Source: Rhizobium album (GTDB taxonomy: Bacteria > Pseudomonadota > Alphaproteobacteria > Rhizobiales > Rhizobiaceae). Taken from it: a stretch of 64,000 nt of DNA. Shown piece by piece: positions 46,423 through 56,724 of the stretch. The notes under the pieces are model-generated. The model did no database searches and was not told where the DNA came from. It was given only the letters and a program-made list of their open reading frames with translations. The stretch covers positions 186,001 through 250,000 of the forward strand of contig NZ_QFBC01000006.1 in NCBI RefSeq assembly GCF_003122325.1, given 5' to 3'. The position numbers were made by a program, and so were the translations under genes. How positions within the stretch are numbered: position 1 is the stretch's first letter; each line of letters begins with the position of its first letter.

Positions 46423-47265
46423 ATGACCTATAAGACAATTCTTGCCGTTCTCGATTCCCCCAGAAACACCGCTCAGGTCGCCGATTTCGCCATTTCGCTG
46501 TCGCGCGATTTCGATGCGCACCTGATCGGCCTGCATGCGGAAACACTCGCCAGCGTCGCGCTCGTCGCGCCGATGGAAATTCCCGATCCGGTCGCCATCC
46601 AGGCACTGCAGGACATGGCGCAGGCCGACACCGCCGAAGTCGGGCGCATCTACAAGGAGCGGCAATCGCTGGCCGGCGTTTCGGCGGAATGGCGCGGCCT
46701 GTCCTCGGCGGCAGGGTATAGCGGCACGACCGTCATCGATGCGGCCCGCACCGCCGACCTGATCATTGCCGGCCAGGGCAACCCCGAACATCCGACCGAT
46801 GGCTGGCGGGATCTCGAAAGCTTCCTGTTCGACAGCGGCCGGCCGGTCCTGCTCATTCCTTACATCCTGCGCGAACCCCGCCCGATCAAGCGGGTGCTGA
46901 TCGCCTGGAACGGCTCGCGCGAAGCTGCCCGCGCCACCTTCGATGCCCTGCCGTTCCTGAAGCAGGCCGACGACGTGGAGATCTTCACCGTCGATCCGGA
47001 AGAAACGACCGTGCAGTCCGCCGCGATCGCCGGTGCGGAAATCGCCGCCACCCTCGCCCGGCACGGCTGCAAGGTGACGGTGGCAACCGGGGAGACCAAC
47101 GGACTGCCTGCTGCCGCGGTCATCGAGAATCGCCTGTCCGACGGCAGCATCGATCTGCTCGTCATGGGCGCCTATACGCATTCGCGGCTTTGGGAAATGC
47201 TGTTCGGCGGCGTGACCCGGACGCTGCTGGATTCGATGACGGCGCTAACATTGCTGTCGCGTTGA
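46423..47265 (+). CDS. Tandem-domain universal stress protein
   Basis: A 280-residue protein made of two UspA domains. The first (1-145) begins YKTILAVLDSPRNTAQVADFA; the second (about 150-280) begins RVLIAWNGSREAARATFDALPF and has the ATP-binding end GAYTHSRLWEMLFGGVTRTLL (GxxG-x9-GxT-like). A FixK box upstream suggests induction at low oxygen. ATG follows AGGGAGATAATTGCC. Confidence 0.92.
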   Translation: MTYKTILAVLDSPRNTAQVADFAISLSRDFDAHLIGLHAETLASVALVAPMEIPDPVAIQALQDMAQADTAEVGRIYKERQSLAGVSAEWRGLSSAAGYSGTTVIDAARTADLIIAGQGNPEHPTDGWRDLESFLFDSGRPVLLIPYILREPRPIKRVLIAWNGSREAARATFDALPFLKQADDVEIFTVDPEETTVQSAAIAGAEIAATLARHGCKVTVATGETNGLPAAAVIENRLSDGSIDLLVMGAYTHSRLWEMLFGGVTRTLLDSMTALTLLSR

Positions 47266-47505
47266 GGCGCCAGCGCCTTGAAAATGCGAAGCCCTTGCTT
47301 TTGCCGGGCAAATGCCGCTAATTGCGACGACCTGTGAGAGAAACGCTGGATCGTCGGCGATGACGGGCGCAGCCTTGGGCTGCACCCTTATTGCCGGCAG
47401 AATCGGGCAGCCTGCCGTTTTGCGGCGGCTGCCTTTGTCGTTTTCCAATGGTCGCCGATCCGTGTCGGCGTCGTCCCTTGCCCGCAGAAGCTTAAGGTCA
47501 CTTCC

Positions 47506-48003
47506 ATGTCGCTTCCCGAAAAAGCCTTTCCCGTTTCCTGGGATCAGTTCCATCGCGATGCCCGGGCGCTTGCCTGGCGCCTTGCCGGTCTCGAACAGCC
47601 GTTTCGCGCCATCGTCTGTATTACGCGCGGCGGCCTAGTGCCGGCCGCGATCATTTCGCGCGAACTCAACATCCGCCTGATCGAGACGGTGTGCATCGCC
47701 TCCTACCACGATTACGTCAACCAGGGCGACATGAACCTGCTGAAGGGAATTTCGCCGGAACTCACCGTCAATGGCGGCGAAGGCATCCTCGTCGTCGACG
47801 ATCTGACCGATACCGGCAAGACCGCGGTCGAAGTGCGCGACATGTTGCCCAAGGCGCATTTCGCCTGCGTCTACGCCAAGCCGAAGGGCGTGCCCACCAT
47901 CGACACTTTCGTAACGGAAGTCAGTCAGGATACGTGGATCTACTTCCCTTGGGATATGGGCTTCACGTACCAGGAGCCGATTGCCAAGGGCAGCCGCGGC
48001 TGA
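47506..48003 (+). CDS. gpt: Xanthine phosphoribosyltransferase
   Basis: A 165-residue type I phosphoribosyltransferase. [17 protein letters not shown], the PRPP loop [17 protein letters not shown] and WIYFPWDMG near the C-terminus match Gpt. It salvages xanthine and guanine. The 240 bases before it hold no gene I can support. Confidence 0.93.
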   Translation: MSLPEKAFPVSWDQFHRDARALAWRLAGLEQPFRAIVCITRGGLVPAAIISRELNIRLIETVCIASYHDYVNQGDMNLLKGISPELTVNGGEGILVVDDLTDTGKTAVEVRDMLPKAHFACVYAKPKGVPTIDTFVTEVSQDTWIYFPWDMGFTYQEPIAKGSRG

Positions 48004-48076
48004 ACACCCCTGCCCGCCATCGCCATTTGCGACCGGCGGGCATCTCGGCCGGCGGACACTTCGTGCGAGACAAAAG

Positions 48077-48661
48077 ATGCGCAAATTTCTGCCCCATATC
48101 CTGTCACTGCTGATGTTCGCCCTGCCCGCCGGGAATCCGGCCTTCGCCGGCGAGGGCCGGCATGTGGCGCCGATCCGCGCTTTCGTCGAAAGCAACGTCC
48201 GGCCATGGCTGGCCGATCCGGCGATCATCGCCGCGCTGAAAGTGCAGAATGCGGCGCATGCGCGCCTGCTCCCCGGCGATATAGAAGCGCTGGACACGGA
48301 ATGGCGCACCGAGGTCGCCGATGGTCACTACAAACTTATCAACAAGCTTCTTTCCGATCCGATATCGGCAATGCTGCTCGCCAAACAGGGCCAGTTCAGC
48401 GGCGCCGTCACCGAAATCATCCTGATGGATGCCTATGGTCTCAATGCCGCTCAAAGTTCCGTGACCAGCGACTACTGGCAGGGCGACGAGCAAAAATTCC
48501 AAAAATCCTTCGGCGACGGCAAAGACGCCTTTTTCATCAGCGATCCGGAGAAGGATCTCTCCACGCAAATGCTGCAATCGCACGCCTGCCTGACCATCGT
48601 CGACGAGACCGGAACGCCGATCGGCGCCATTGCCGTCGGCATCGATCTCAACTTCCTCTGA
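48077..48661 (+). CDS. Exported Cache/PDC-like protein
   Basis: A 194-residue protein with a signal peptide (MRKFLPHILSLLMFALPAGNPAFA). The mature part reads like a single Cache (PDC sensor) domain: VRPWLADPAIIAALKVQNAAH, LLAKQGQFSGAVTEIILMDAYG, LNAAQSSVTSDYWQGDEQKFQKSF, then a strand with DETGTPIGAIAVGID. Unlike most Cache domains it has no membrane-coupled signalling domain, so it may be a free periplasmic sensor or binding protein. Confidence 0.75.
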   Translation: MRKFLPHILSLLMFALPAGNPAFAGEGRHVAPIRAFVESNVRPWLADPAIIAALKVQNAAHARLLPGDIEALDTEWRTEVADGHYKLINKLLSDPISAMLLAKQGQFSGAVTEIILMDAYGLNAAQSSVTSDYWQGDEQKFQKSFGDGKDAFFISDPEKDLSTQMLQSHACLTIVDETGTPIGAIAVGIDLNFL

Positions 48662-49281
48662 GGCTGCGACTCAGAAGGCACGACCCCAGGCACGTTGCAG
48701 ACCGCTTGCCAATCCGCCAATCGTGGCAATCGTCGTTTTTTCGCCCTGCAGGTCGTGGTGGAGGCGAGTTTTTTTCATCGCAAAATCGCTGCCTGGGGCA
48801 AGCGCTTGAAATCTCTGATGTCTTCGGCTTTCCCCATTTTCCACAGCTGTGACCTACAATATGTTGTGGTTAAATTTCCGCTAAAAACCAGCCCTTGACG
48901 GACTCACCTGTTTTCAAGTTAATGGCAAAACGTTGCGGCGGCGGCGGAACCGGACGATGACGAGACCGGTTTATTCACGGAATGAGCTTTGTTTTGGCTG
49001 GTGCGTTCATGATGAGCGCGCCTTGTGTTGTGTGTCCATTCCGGCCGCTGTTAGAAAACGTGATGCGAGACCAGGCGGCAACAACTTGTTAATAACACGA
49101 ATGCTACTATATTTAGGGTTTGCAGCCTAATCCACCACAATATACAGGGGGCACATCTTCAAATGTGTTCCCCGAATGGAAGCGGAAGACGAACTGGCTG
49201 CGCAAACCCATTGCGAAGCCGGACAGGATTTTTTGCGTCTTGCTGACGAGGGCGGGCGCGTCATAACGAGGATTGACGGAC
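48662..49281. other. Long nrdJ upstream region
   Basis: About 620 bases. No gene is convincing; a 65-codon frame at 48933-49130 has poor composition. It contains two spaced NrdR boxes near 49104-49150, a lone third NrdR-like motif CTACAATATGTTGTGG (48854-48869), and no cobalamin riboswitch that I can see. Confidence 0.5.
49104..49150 (+). promoter_or_regulatory. Pair of NrdR boxes before nrdJ
   Basis: Cores CTATATTTAG (49107-49116) and CAATATACAG (49138-49147) each match nine of ten bases of the NrdR core CwATATATwG. They are 31 bp apart, three helical turns, the usual NrdR spacing. They indicate repression of the ribonucleotide reductase gene by NrdR. Confidence 0.8.
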
Positions 49282-52200
49282 ATGCGCATAGAACGTCGTT
49301 TTACCCGGGAAGGCCAGTCGCCTTACGCCGACATCGAGTTCCGGAAGGCCACCAGCGAGATCAAGAACCCCGACGGTTCGATCGTTTTCCGGCTTGCCAA
49401 CATCGACGTTCCCGCGCAGTTCAGCCAGGTCGCGGCCGACATCCTGGCACAGAAATATTTCCGCAAGGCCGGCGTTCCCGCCAGCTTGAAGAAGGTCGAG
49501 GAAAATTCCGTCCCTTCCTGGCTGTGGCGTTCGGAGCCGGATGTCGCGGCCCTCAAGGATATCCCCAAGGAAGAACAGTACGGTTCGGAAACCGACGCGC
49601 GGCAGGTCTTCGATCGTCTCGCCGGCACCTGGACCTACTGGGGCTGGAAGGGTGGCTATTTCTCGTCGGAGGCGGATGCGCTCGCCTTCCGCGACGAACT
49701 GGCCTACATGCTCGCCACCCAGCGTGTCGCACCGAACAGCCCGCAATGGTTCAACACCGGCCTGCACTGGGCCTATGGCATCGACGGCCCCGGCCAGGGC
49801 CATTTCTACGTCGATCCGTTCACCGGCAAGCTGACCAAGTCCAAGTCGGCCTATGAACATCCGCAGCCGCATGCCTGCTTCATCCAGTCCGTCGAGGACG
49901 ACCTGGTCAACGAAGGCGGCATCATGGACCTGTGGGTCCGCGAAGCCCGCCTGTTCAAGTACGGCTCCGGCACCGGTTCCAACTTCTCCTACCTGCGCGG
50001 CGAAGGCGAAAAGCTTTCCGGCGGCGGCAAGTCTTCCGGCCTGATGTCGTTCCTGAAGATCGGCGACCGCGCCGCCGGCGCCATCAAGTCGGGCGGCACC
50101 ACCCGCCGCGCGGCCAAGATGGTGGTGGTCGACATCGACCATCCTGACATCGAGGAATACATCAACTGGAAGGTCAAGGAAGAGCAGAAGGTGGCAGCCC
50201 TCGTCACCGGCTCGAAGATCGTCGCTTCGCACCTCAAGGCGATCATGAAGGCCTGCAACGAGCTTTCCGGCGAAGACCGTTTCGATCCCGCCAGGAACCC
50301 GGCCCTGAAGCGCGAGATCCGCGCCGCCAAGAAGGACCAGGTGCCGGAAAACTATGTGCAGCGCGTCATGCAGTTCGCGCGCCAGGGTTACACCGACCTG
50401 AAATTCAAGACCTACGACACGGATTGGGATTCGGAAGCCTATCTCACCGTTTCCGGCCAGAACTCCAACAACTCCGTTTCGCTCAAGGACGACTTCCTCA
50501 AGGCGGTCGAGAATGACGGCGAGTGGAACCTGACCGCCCGCAAGGACGGCCGCGTCATGAAGACGCTGAAGGCCCGCGACCTCTGGGAGCAGATCTCCTA
50601 CGCCGCCTGGGCATCGGCCGATCCGGGCCTGCATTTCAACACGACGATGAACGACTGGCACACCTCGCCGGCCGCCGGCCCGATCCGCGCCTCGAACCCG
50701 TGCTCGGAATACATGTTCCTCGACGACACGGCCTGCAACCTCGCTTCGCTCAATCTGATGCAGTTCAAGGATGCGACGACGAAAAACATCAACATCGCCG
50801 ATTACGAACATGCCGTCCGCCTGTGGACCGTCGTGCTCGAAGTCTCCGTGATGATGGCGCAGTTCCCGTCGCGCCAGATCGCCGAACTCTCCTACGAATA
50901 CCGCACGCTGGGCCTCGGTTATGCCAACATCGGCGGCCTCTTGATGTCGTCGGGTATTCCGTATGACTCTGCGGAAGGCCGCGCCATCGGCGGTGCCTTG
51001 ACCGCGATCATGACCGGCATCTCCTACGCCACCTCGGCCGAAATGGCTGCCGAACTCGGCACTTTCCCGGGCTTCAAGCCGAACCGTGACAACATGCTGC
51101 GCGTCATGCGCAACCACCGCCGCGCCGCCCACGGCAAATCCTCGGGTTACGAGGCGCTGTCGGTCAATCCGGTCGCGCTCATCCATGGCGATTGCCCGGA
51201 TCAGGACCTCATCACTCACGCCAAGGCCGCCTGGGACAAGGCGCTGGAACTCGGCGAGAAGCACGGCTACCGCAACGCCCAGACGACGGTCATCGCCCCC
51301 ACCGGCACCATCGGCCTGGTCATGGATTGCGACACCACCGGCATCGAGCCCGATTTCGCGCTGGTGAAATTCAAGAAGCTCGCCGGCGGCGGCTACTTCA
51401 AGATCATCAACCGCGCCGTTCCGGAAGCCCTGCGCACGCTTGGCTACACCGAAAGCCAGATTGCCGAGATCGAGGCCTATGCCGTCGGCCACGGCAACCT
51501 GAACCAGGCGCCATCGGTCAATCCCTCGACGCTGAAGACCAAGGGTTTTACGCAGGAGAAGATCGACGCCGTCAACGCCGCACTCGGCCAGGCCTTCGAC
51601 ATCAAGTTCGTCTTCAACCAGTGGACGCTCGGTGCCGACTTCCTCAAGCAGGTGCTGAAGGTTTCCGACGAACAGCTCTCTGACATGGGCTTCAACCTGC
51701 TCGAACATATCGGTTTCTCGCGCAAGGATATCGAGGCGGCCAACGTGCATGTCTGCGGCGCAATGACTCTGGAAGGCGCGCCGCACCTCAAGGACGAGCA
51801 CCTCGCCGTCTTCGATTGCGCCAACCCCTGCGGCAAGATCGGCAAGCGTTACCTCTCGGTCGAAAGCCACATCCGCATGATGGCGGCCGCCCAGCCGTTC
51901 ATCTCCGGCGCCATTTCCAAGACGATCAACATGCCGAACGAGGCGACCGTCGAGGATTGCAAGAACGCCTACATGCTGTCGTGGAAGCTCGGCCTCAAGG
52001 CCAATGCGCTCTATCGCGACGGCTCCAAGCTTTCGCAGCCGCTCAACGCTTCGCTGATCGAGGATGAGGACGACGAGGATGCCCTCGAGGAGCTGATCCA
52101 GGCGCCTGCCGCCGTTCAGGCCGTCACGGTCACCGAAAAGATCGTCGAGCGCATCATCGAGAAGGTCGTGCGCGACCGTGAAAAACTGCCGAACCGCCGC

Positions 52201-53088
52201 CAGGGTTACACCCAGAAGGCCATCGTCGGCGGCCACAAGGTGTACCTGCGCACCGGCGAATTCGGTGACGGCCGCCTCGGCGAAATCTTCATCGACATGC
52301 ACAAGGAAGGCGCCGCCTTCCGCGCCATGATGAACAATTTTGCCATCGCCATCTCGCTCGGCCTGCAGTACGGCGTGCCGCTCGAAGAATATGTCGAGGC
52401 CTTCACCTTCACCAAGTTCGAGCCGGCCGGCATGGTCCAGGGCAACGACGCGATCAAGAACGCCACGTCGATCCTCGACTACGTGTTCCGCGAACTCGCC
52501 GTCTCCTATCTCGGCCGTCACGACCTCGCCCATGTGGATACGTCGGATTTCTCCAACACCGCACTCGGCAAGGGCATCCAGGAAGGCCGCACCAACCTGC
52601 TCTCCACCGGCTGGACCCGCGGCTACAAGCCGACGCTCGTTCCCGGCACCGGTTCCGAACGCCAGCTCGCCGAGCCGAAGGGTTCCGCGACGGCTGCTCC
52701 AGCCAAGGCCTCGGGCGGTGCGACGATCACCGCCTTCACCGGCAACGCCGCCCGCAAGATCGAGCCGGTCGCAGCCATCTCGACCTCCGAAATCGTCGCC
52801 TTCAAACGCGATTACGAAGAGCGCGCCAAAGAATTGGCCGAGGAGATCGCCGAAGAGGTAACGGAAGAAACCGAACAGGAAGCCACCGCCCTCTTCTCCG
52901 ACAAGGCCGCCGCCGACGCCGCGACCGCCAAGACGGAAGCCAAGAAGCTGGAAGCTGAACGCCGCGCCCGCTCGATCATGCAGGGCTACACCGGCAACAT
53001 GTGCACCGAGTGCCAGAACTTCACCATGGTGCGCAACGGCACCTGCGAGAAGTGCGACACATGCGGCGCGACCAGCGGATGCAGCTGA
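49282..53088 (+). CDS. nrdJ: Vitamin B12-dependent class II ribonucleotide reductase
   Basis: A 1268-residue adenosylcobalamin-dependent reductase that makes deoxyribonucleotides with or without oxygen. [16 protein letters not shown] (first active-site Cys), [44 protein letters not shown] and [20 protein letters not shown] are the substrate and radical-site motifs. A long C-terminal extension includes a TSCPD-like domain ([20 protein letters not shown]) and a Cys-rich tail ([21 protein letters not shown]) for re-reduction. ATG at 49282, ten bases after CGAGG. Last core gene before the defence island. Confidence 0.96.
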   Translation: MRIERRFTREGQSPYADIEFRKATSEIKNPDGSIVFRLANIDVPAQFSQVAADILAQKYFRKAGVPASLKKVEENSVPSWLWRSEPDVAALKDIPKEEQYGSETDARQVFDRLAGTWTYWGWKGGYFSSEADALAFRDELAYMLATQRVAPNSPQWFNTGLHWAYGIDGPGQGHFYVDPFTGKLTKSKSAYEHPQPHACFIQSVEDDLVNEGGIMDLWVREARLFKYGSGTGSNFSYLRGEGEKLSGGGKSSGLMSFLKIGDRAAGAIKSGGTTRRAAKMVVVDIDHPDIEEYINWKVKEEQKVAALVTGSKIVASHLKAIMKACNELSGEDRFDPARNPALKREIRAAKKDQVPENYVQRVMQFARQGYTDLKFKTYDTDWDSEAYLTVSGQNSNNSVSLKDDFLKAVENDGEWNLTARKDGRVMKTLKARDLWEQISYAAWASADPGLHFNTTMNDWHTSPAAGPIRASNPCSEYMFLDDTACNLASLNLMQFKDATTKNINIADYEHAVRLWTVVLEVSVMMAQFPSRQIAELSYEYRTLGLGYANIGGLLMSSGIPYDSAEGRAIGGALTAIMTGISYATSAEMAAELGTFPGFKPNRDNMLRVMRNHRRAAHGKSSGYEALSVNPVALIHGDCPDQDLITHAKAAWDKALELGEKHGYRNAQTTVIAPTGTIGLVMDCDTTGIEPDFALVKFKKLAGGGYFKIINRAVPEALRTLGYTESQIAEIEAYAVGHGNLNQAPSVNPSTLKTKGFTQEKIDAVNAALGQAFDIKFVFNQWTLGADFLKQVLKVSDEQLSDMGFNLLEHIGFSRKDIEAANVHVCGAMTLEGAPHLKDEHLAVFDCANPCGKIGKRYLSVESHIRMMAAAQPFISGAISKTINMPNEATVEDCKNAYMLSWKLGLKANALYRDGSKLSQPLNASLIEDEDDEDALEELIQAPAAVQAVTVTEKIVERIIEKVVRDREKLPNRRQGYTQKAIVGGHKVYLRTGEFGDGRLGEIFIDMHKEGAAFRAMMNNFAIAISLGLQYGVPLEEYVEAFTFTKFEPAGMVQGNDAIKNATSILDYVFRELAVSYLGRHDLAHVDTSDFSNTALGKGIQEGRTNLLSTGWTRGYKPTLVPGTGSERQLAEPKGSATAAPAKASGGATITAFTGNAARKIEPVAAISTSEIVAFKRDYEERAKELAEEIAEEVTEETEQEATALFSDKAAADAATAKTEAKKLEAERRARSIMQGYTGNMCTECQNFTMVRNGTCEKCDTCGATSGCS

Positions 53089-53130
53089 GGCGCTACTGGT
53101 AACTGCACCGTGAATGAGAAACCAATCCGA

Positions 53131-53182
53131 CTACTGGCCAAACGGCTCAAGTATTGGCCATTTTGAAACCTGAAACTGGCCA
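53131..53182. repeat. Three spaced TGGCCA repeats, possible IS-end remnant
   Basis: TGGCCA occurs at 53135-53140, 53155-53160 and 53177-53182, spaced 20 and 22 bp, within similar short contexts (ACTGGCCAA, ATTGGCCAT, ACTGGCCAA). Multiple repeated sites at this spacing recall the ends of IS21-family elements. No transposase is left. It marks the border between nrdJ and the CBASS operon. Confidence 0.4.
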
Positions 53183-53197
53183 ACGCCACGTCGACTG

Positions 53198-53225
53198 TTT
53201 CCGGGCACTGAAAAGTGCCCGGAAA
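53198..53225. terminator. Strong 12-bp hairpin before the CBASS operon
   Basis: TTTCCGGGCACT, loop GAAA, AGTGCCCGGAAA: a perfect stem 110 bases after nrdJ. It may terminate nrdJ and insulate the CBASS promoter, which must lie in the 85 bases that follow. Confidence 0.7.
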
Positions 53226-53309
53226 ATAACTCACAGAACAAATAGTGAAACCAAGCAAAAGTTGTAGTTAAGTCACCCTATTCACGCGTAGCCATGAGGT
53301 CTCCCAGTC

Positions 53310-54539
53310 ATGAACGTGCATGTGAATTCCATCGAAACATTCCTCGAAGCCCTCCGTAAGGAACTCGAGGTTCCGGACTATCGCTACGAGCAGGCAGAGC
53401 AGAGCTACACCTCCCTCGGAAGGTGGCTACATCGCGAGGCGAGCACAGTTCGCCAATTCGATCCGCAGGTCTACTGCCAGGGATCCTTCCGTCTCGGAAC
53501 CGCTATCCGACCGCACACCGATGCCGAAGAGTACGATGTCGACTCCGTCGTCGAGCTTCGTTTGCTGACGAAACGCGACAAGACACAACAGCAACTGAAG
53601 GCCATGCTCGGTGTCGAGATACAGGCCTATCATGATGCCATGGCGATGGTGAAACCTGTCCGCGAAGGGAACCGCTGCTGGATCCTCGACTATGCCGACG
53701 GTGCCCAGTTCCATATGGATGTCGTCCCTGCCGTGCCGAACCACGACCAGCAGTACAGGCTCCTGACCGCGAGCTTTCTCGATGCGCGATGGGCATCCAC
53801 GGCGATTGCGATCACCGACCGACGGGAGCCGACCTACACGTTGCTCACCGATGACTGGCCTCGGTCGAATCCCAAGGGCTACGCCAACTGGTTCGCGTCG
53901 CGGCAGGCCGAAGTATTCGAGCGCCGGCAGCGTGCAGTTCTCGATTCCCTCAGAAGGCAGGGCCTCGTCACCGCAAGCGTGGAACGCCTTCCCGCTTTCA
54001 AGGTGAAGACACCCCTTCAGTCCGCCATCATGATCCTGAAGAGGCATCGCGACAACATGTTCGCGCAGGAACTGGACCTCCGTCCGATCTCGGTTATCAT
54101 CACCACGCTTTCGGCTCATGCCTACAACAACCAGGACACCATTTCCGGTGCGCTCTTCGCCATCCTGAACGACATGGACAAGTTCATCGTCTATGACGGT
54201 GCCAAGTGGATCGTAGCGAATCCCACTGACCCGATGGAAAATTTCGCCGACAAATGGAATCGTGATCCTAAGAAGAAAGAAGCCTTCGATGCTTGGCTTC
54301 GCCAGGCGCGAGCAGACTTCTACGCAGCGGCGCAGGCCGCGACCTTCCAGGATATGGCCAACGCACTTATCCCGCGAATGGGTTACGCGCCTTCAATGCG
54401 GGCGATGGATCGGCTCACGGGTGGCTCTCGTCTGCTTCGGGCTGCCACTGGTGCCTCGGCTGCGGCTGTTGGGTCGGTTGCGGCCCCGAGCTTTGCAAAT
54501 GCCGAGCGTCGCCCATCGAAGCCCCAGGGCTATGCATGA
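53310..54539 (+). CDS. cdnA: CBASS CD-NTase (cGAS/DncV-like nucleotidyltransferase)
   Basis: A 409-residue cyclic-oligonucleotide synthase. The nucleotidyltransferase core has CQGSFRLGTAIRP (Gly58-Ser59) with metal ligands Asp76 and Asp78 (EYDVDSVV) and Asp137 (QFHMDVVPA). A helical OAS1-like C-terminal region follows (SAIMILKRHRDNMF; MENFADKWNRDPKKKEAF). On phage infection such enzymes make a cyclic di- or trinucleotide that activates the effector. The flexible end, ...KPQGYA, is the expected site for Cap2-driven conjugation. First gene of the operon; stop overlaps cap2 (ATGA). The nucleotide made cannot be read from sequence. Confidence 0.93.
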   Translation: MNVHVNSIETFLEALRKELEVPDYRYEQAEQSYTSLGRWLHREASTVRQFDPQVYCQGSFRLGTAIRPHTDAEEYDVDSVVELRLLTKRDKTQQQLKAMLGVEIQAYHDAMAMVKPVREGNRCWILDYADGAQFHMDVVPAVPNHDQQYRLLTASFLDARWASTAIAITDRREPTYTLLTDDWPRSNPKGYANWFASRQAEVFERRQRAVLDSLRRQGLVTASVERLPAFKVKTPLQSAIMILKRHRDNMFAQELDLRPISVIITTLSAHAYNNQDTISGALFAILNDMDKFIVYDGAKWIVANPTDPMENFADKWNRDPKKKEAFDAWLRQARADFYAAAQAATFQDMANALIPRMGYAPSMRAMDRLTGGSRLLRAATGASAAAVGSVAAPSFANAERRPSKPQGYA

Positions 54540-56248
54540 TCTGGTGGTGGCTCGATCAGCAGAGGGCGAAAGCTGAGAAGGCAGCTTTCGTCACTCTCCA
54601 GGAAGAACATGATTGGCTGGCAAGCGTGCGCACGAGGCACCTCGCCGATTACCAGCTTTGTGTCGATGTCGAGATCATACACGCTGGCGAGACATTCAAG
54701 CTGGCCGTGATCTACCCGAGCACGTTTCCCGACACACCGCCAATCGTGATGCCCTACGGCGAGCAGCGGTTGTCCTCCCATCAGTATGGCCCCGGCGGCG
54801 AACTTTGCTTGCAATGGCGGCCGGACAACTGGGATCCCTCGGTTACCGGTGCGATGATGGTCGAGAGCGCCTACGGCCTGATTGCTGGCGAGCGACTGTC
54901 GGACGGTACGTCCGGTGCGGTCCCGTCGGAGCATCGCTCGACGCTTGCGGGAGAGCTGCGGTTCGAGACCTGGCGGCTGATGGTTCCGGAAGGTGCCTGG
55001 CGATCACTCGATGGCCAGCTCCCGGAAGCTATTCTTCAGATCGCGGTCACGATGACCGTGCGTAGGACACAGAAGGTAGCTCACCTAACCGCCATCGGCG
55101 CGACCGGTAACGAAATCTGGACAACACCGAGGCCAGCACCCGATGCACCAGGGAAACGTATCGGATATCTGATGCGGACCGCCCAGAACATGGATTCGCT
55201 GGCGCTGCACCCGGGCGGACACTTCAACGATCTCAGCAATCGGATCCCTGAACTCGCTTCACTCCTCGCCGGGCCGCAGTTACCATTCATCGTTCTCTTC
55301 GAGCAGAGTGGGAGGCGTACTGCTTTCGATATAGTGCGCAAGGACGGCCAGCCGTTCTTTATCCCGTACCGGATCATCGAGGAGCAGGAGCTATCGAAAC
55401 GGTCTGCTTCGAACCGCGAGGCAATTTCTGCAACGCGTGTGGCCATCGTCGGCTGCGGCTCGATCGGTTCGAAGATCGCCGCCTCGCTCGCACGAGCTGG
55501 TGTGAGGAAGTACGTCCTTGTCGACGAAGACATATTTTTGACCGGAAACCTTGTGCGCAACGAACTCGATGCCTGGGCGATCGGTTGGCATAAGGTGGAT
55601 GCGTTGGCCGACCGCATCGGACAACTCGCATCCGATACCGACATAGTGGTGCACCGCGTCGAACTGGGAAGCCAGACATCGTCCTTGATGCTGGATTCAG
55701 TGCTGGAAGCTATTGGTCAAGCCGATCTCATTATCGATGCTACAGCCGACCCAACCTCCTTCAATCTGTGTGCGGGCGCGGCAAGGCGGCACCGGAAGCC
55801 GATGATCTGGGCTGAAGTTTTCGGTGGCGGGATCGGCGGCCTTGTGGCTCGATCACGTCCGGATGTAGATCCGCCTCCCATCGAGGCGCGAAAACAGATC
55901 GCTGTATGGTGCGATGACCAGGCCACGCCTTGGGAATTCCGCCCGGGACCAAACTATGATGCCGTCGGGCGTGACGAGGTTCCCTTCGTCGCTGATGATG
56001 CCGATGTCTCTGTCATTGCAGCCCATGCGACACGACTCGCGCTTGATATCCTGCAAGGCGGACAAACGGCGTTTCCTCATTCGGCCTACATGATCGGCTT
56101 GCAGAAGGCCTGGATCTTCGAGGCACCATTCGACACCTTTCCGATCTATCTCGCGCCTATCGGCCCATGGCAGGATCCACGTTCGCACCCCGATGCCGGA
56201 GATATCGCCGAACTGATGGCAGAGATGATCGACGAGGAGGCTTCGTGA
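54536..56248 (+). CDS. cap2: CBASS Cap2, fused E2-E1 conjugating enzyme
   Basis: A 570-residue ubiquitin-transfer-like enzyme. The N-terminal E2 domain has the catalytic Cys91 in GGELCLQWRPDNWDP. The E1/ThiF domain begins at about 300 with VAIVGCGSIGSKIAASLARAG and the adenylation Asp in LVDEDIFLTGNLVRNEL; a Cys in AVWCDDQ (about 465) is a candidate E1 catalytic Cys. In type II CBASS, Cap2 links the C-terminus of the CD-NTase to target molecules and so primes it. Overlaps genes on both sides. Confidence 0.93.
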   Translation: MIWWWLDQQRAKAEKAAFVTLQEEHDWLASVRTRHLADYQLCVDVEIIHAGETFKLAVIYPSTFPDTPPIVMPYGEQRLSSHQYGPGGELCLQWRPDNWDPSVTGAMMVESAYGLIAGERLSDGTSGAVPSEHRSTLAGELRFETWRLMVPEGAWRSLDGQLPEAILQIAVTMTVRRTQKVAHLTAIGATGNEIWTTPRPAPDAPGKRIGYLMRTAQNMDSLALHPGGHFNDLSNRIPELASLLAGPQLPFIVLFEQSGRRTAFDIVRKDGQPFFIPYRIIEEQELSKRSASNREAISATRVAIVGCGSIGSKIAASLARAGVRKYVLVDEDIFLTGNLVRNELDAWAIGWHKVDALADRIGQLASDTDIVVHRVELGSQTSSLMLDSVLEAIGQADLIIDATADPTSFNLCAGAARRHRKPMIWAEVFGGGIGGLVARSRPDVDPPPIEARKQIAVWCDDQATPWEFRPGPNYDAVGRDEVPFVADDADVSVIAAHATRLALDILQGGQTAFPHSAYMIGLQKAWIFEAPFDTFPIYLAPIGPWQDPRSHPDAGDIAELMAEMIDEEAS

Positions 56249-56724
56249 CGGTGGAGCTTGTCCTCCCCCTATCGATAGTCGGCCGGATGAAAGTCAGTCT
56301 CGCTCGAGCTGTCGATCGTGAAATCGGCGGCGTGCTGATGGCGCGGCAGATCGTGCCGGGATGCTTTGAGATCGTCGATTTTTCCGTCGACGAGCAGACG
56401 GGAGAACGGGCGCACTTCGTCCGGGACCCTGCCCTCCATGATTCCTTTCTGGACGAATTCTTCGCAAGGACGGGCCACGACTACGCGAACTACAATTACG
56501 TTGGTGAATGGCATTCTCACCCCCATCTCCCGGTCACTCCGAGCCTCACCGACCTCGGCAGCATGGAAGACCTCGTCAACGGCGAGCGGAACATCCCCTT
56601 CGCGGCCCTTCTCGTTGTCAGGTCGGACACTCCTTCCGAATTCATGGCTACCGCCACTTTTCATCAGCGTGGGACGTATCCGGCCCCCGCGCGCATCAGA
56701 GTTACAACCGAGGTACATCAGTGA
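56245..56724 (+). CDS. cap3: CBASS Cap3, JAMM/JAB isopeptidase
   Basis: A 159-residue zinc peptidase. The JAMM motif is complete: Glu in REIGGVLMA, then EWHSHPHLPVTPSLTD (HxH-x7-S-x2-D). In type II CBASS it cuts the CD-NTase from its conjugates and so tunes Cap2. GTG start at 56245 overlaps cap2; its stop overlaps the effector GTG. Confidence 0.93.
   Translation: MTVELVLPLSIVGRMKVSLARAVDREIGGVLMARQIVPGCFEIVDFSVDEQTGERAHFVRDPALHDSFLDEFFARTGHDYANYNYVGEWHSHPHLPVTPSLTDLGSMEDLVNGERNIPFAALLVVRSDTPSEFMATATFHQRGTYPAPARIRVTTEVHQ

Noticed and set aside
48933-49130. A 65-codon frame upstream of nrdJ
   Set aside because: No ribosome-binding site, Arg- and Cys-rich irregular sequence, and it overlaps the first NrdR box.
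48662-49281. Cobalamin riboswitch before the B12-dependent reductase gene
   Set aside because: I looked for the conserved B12-box core and the long paired structure and did not see them; NrdR boxes explain the region better.
49261-52533. A 1090-codon open frame antisense to nrdJ
   Set aside because: It is a shadow of a high-GC gene with strong third-position bias; the plus strand encodes a complete NrdJ.
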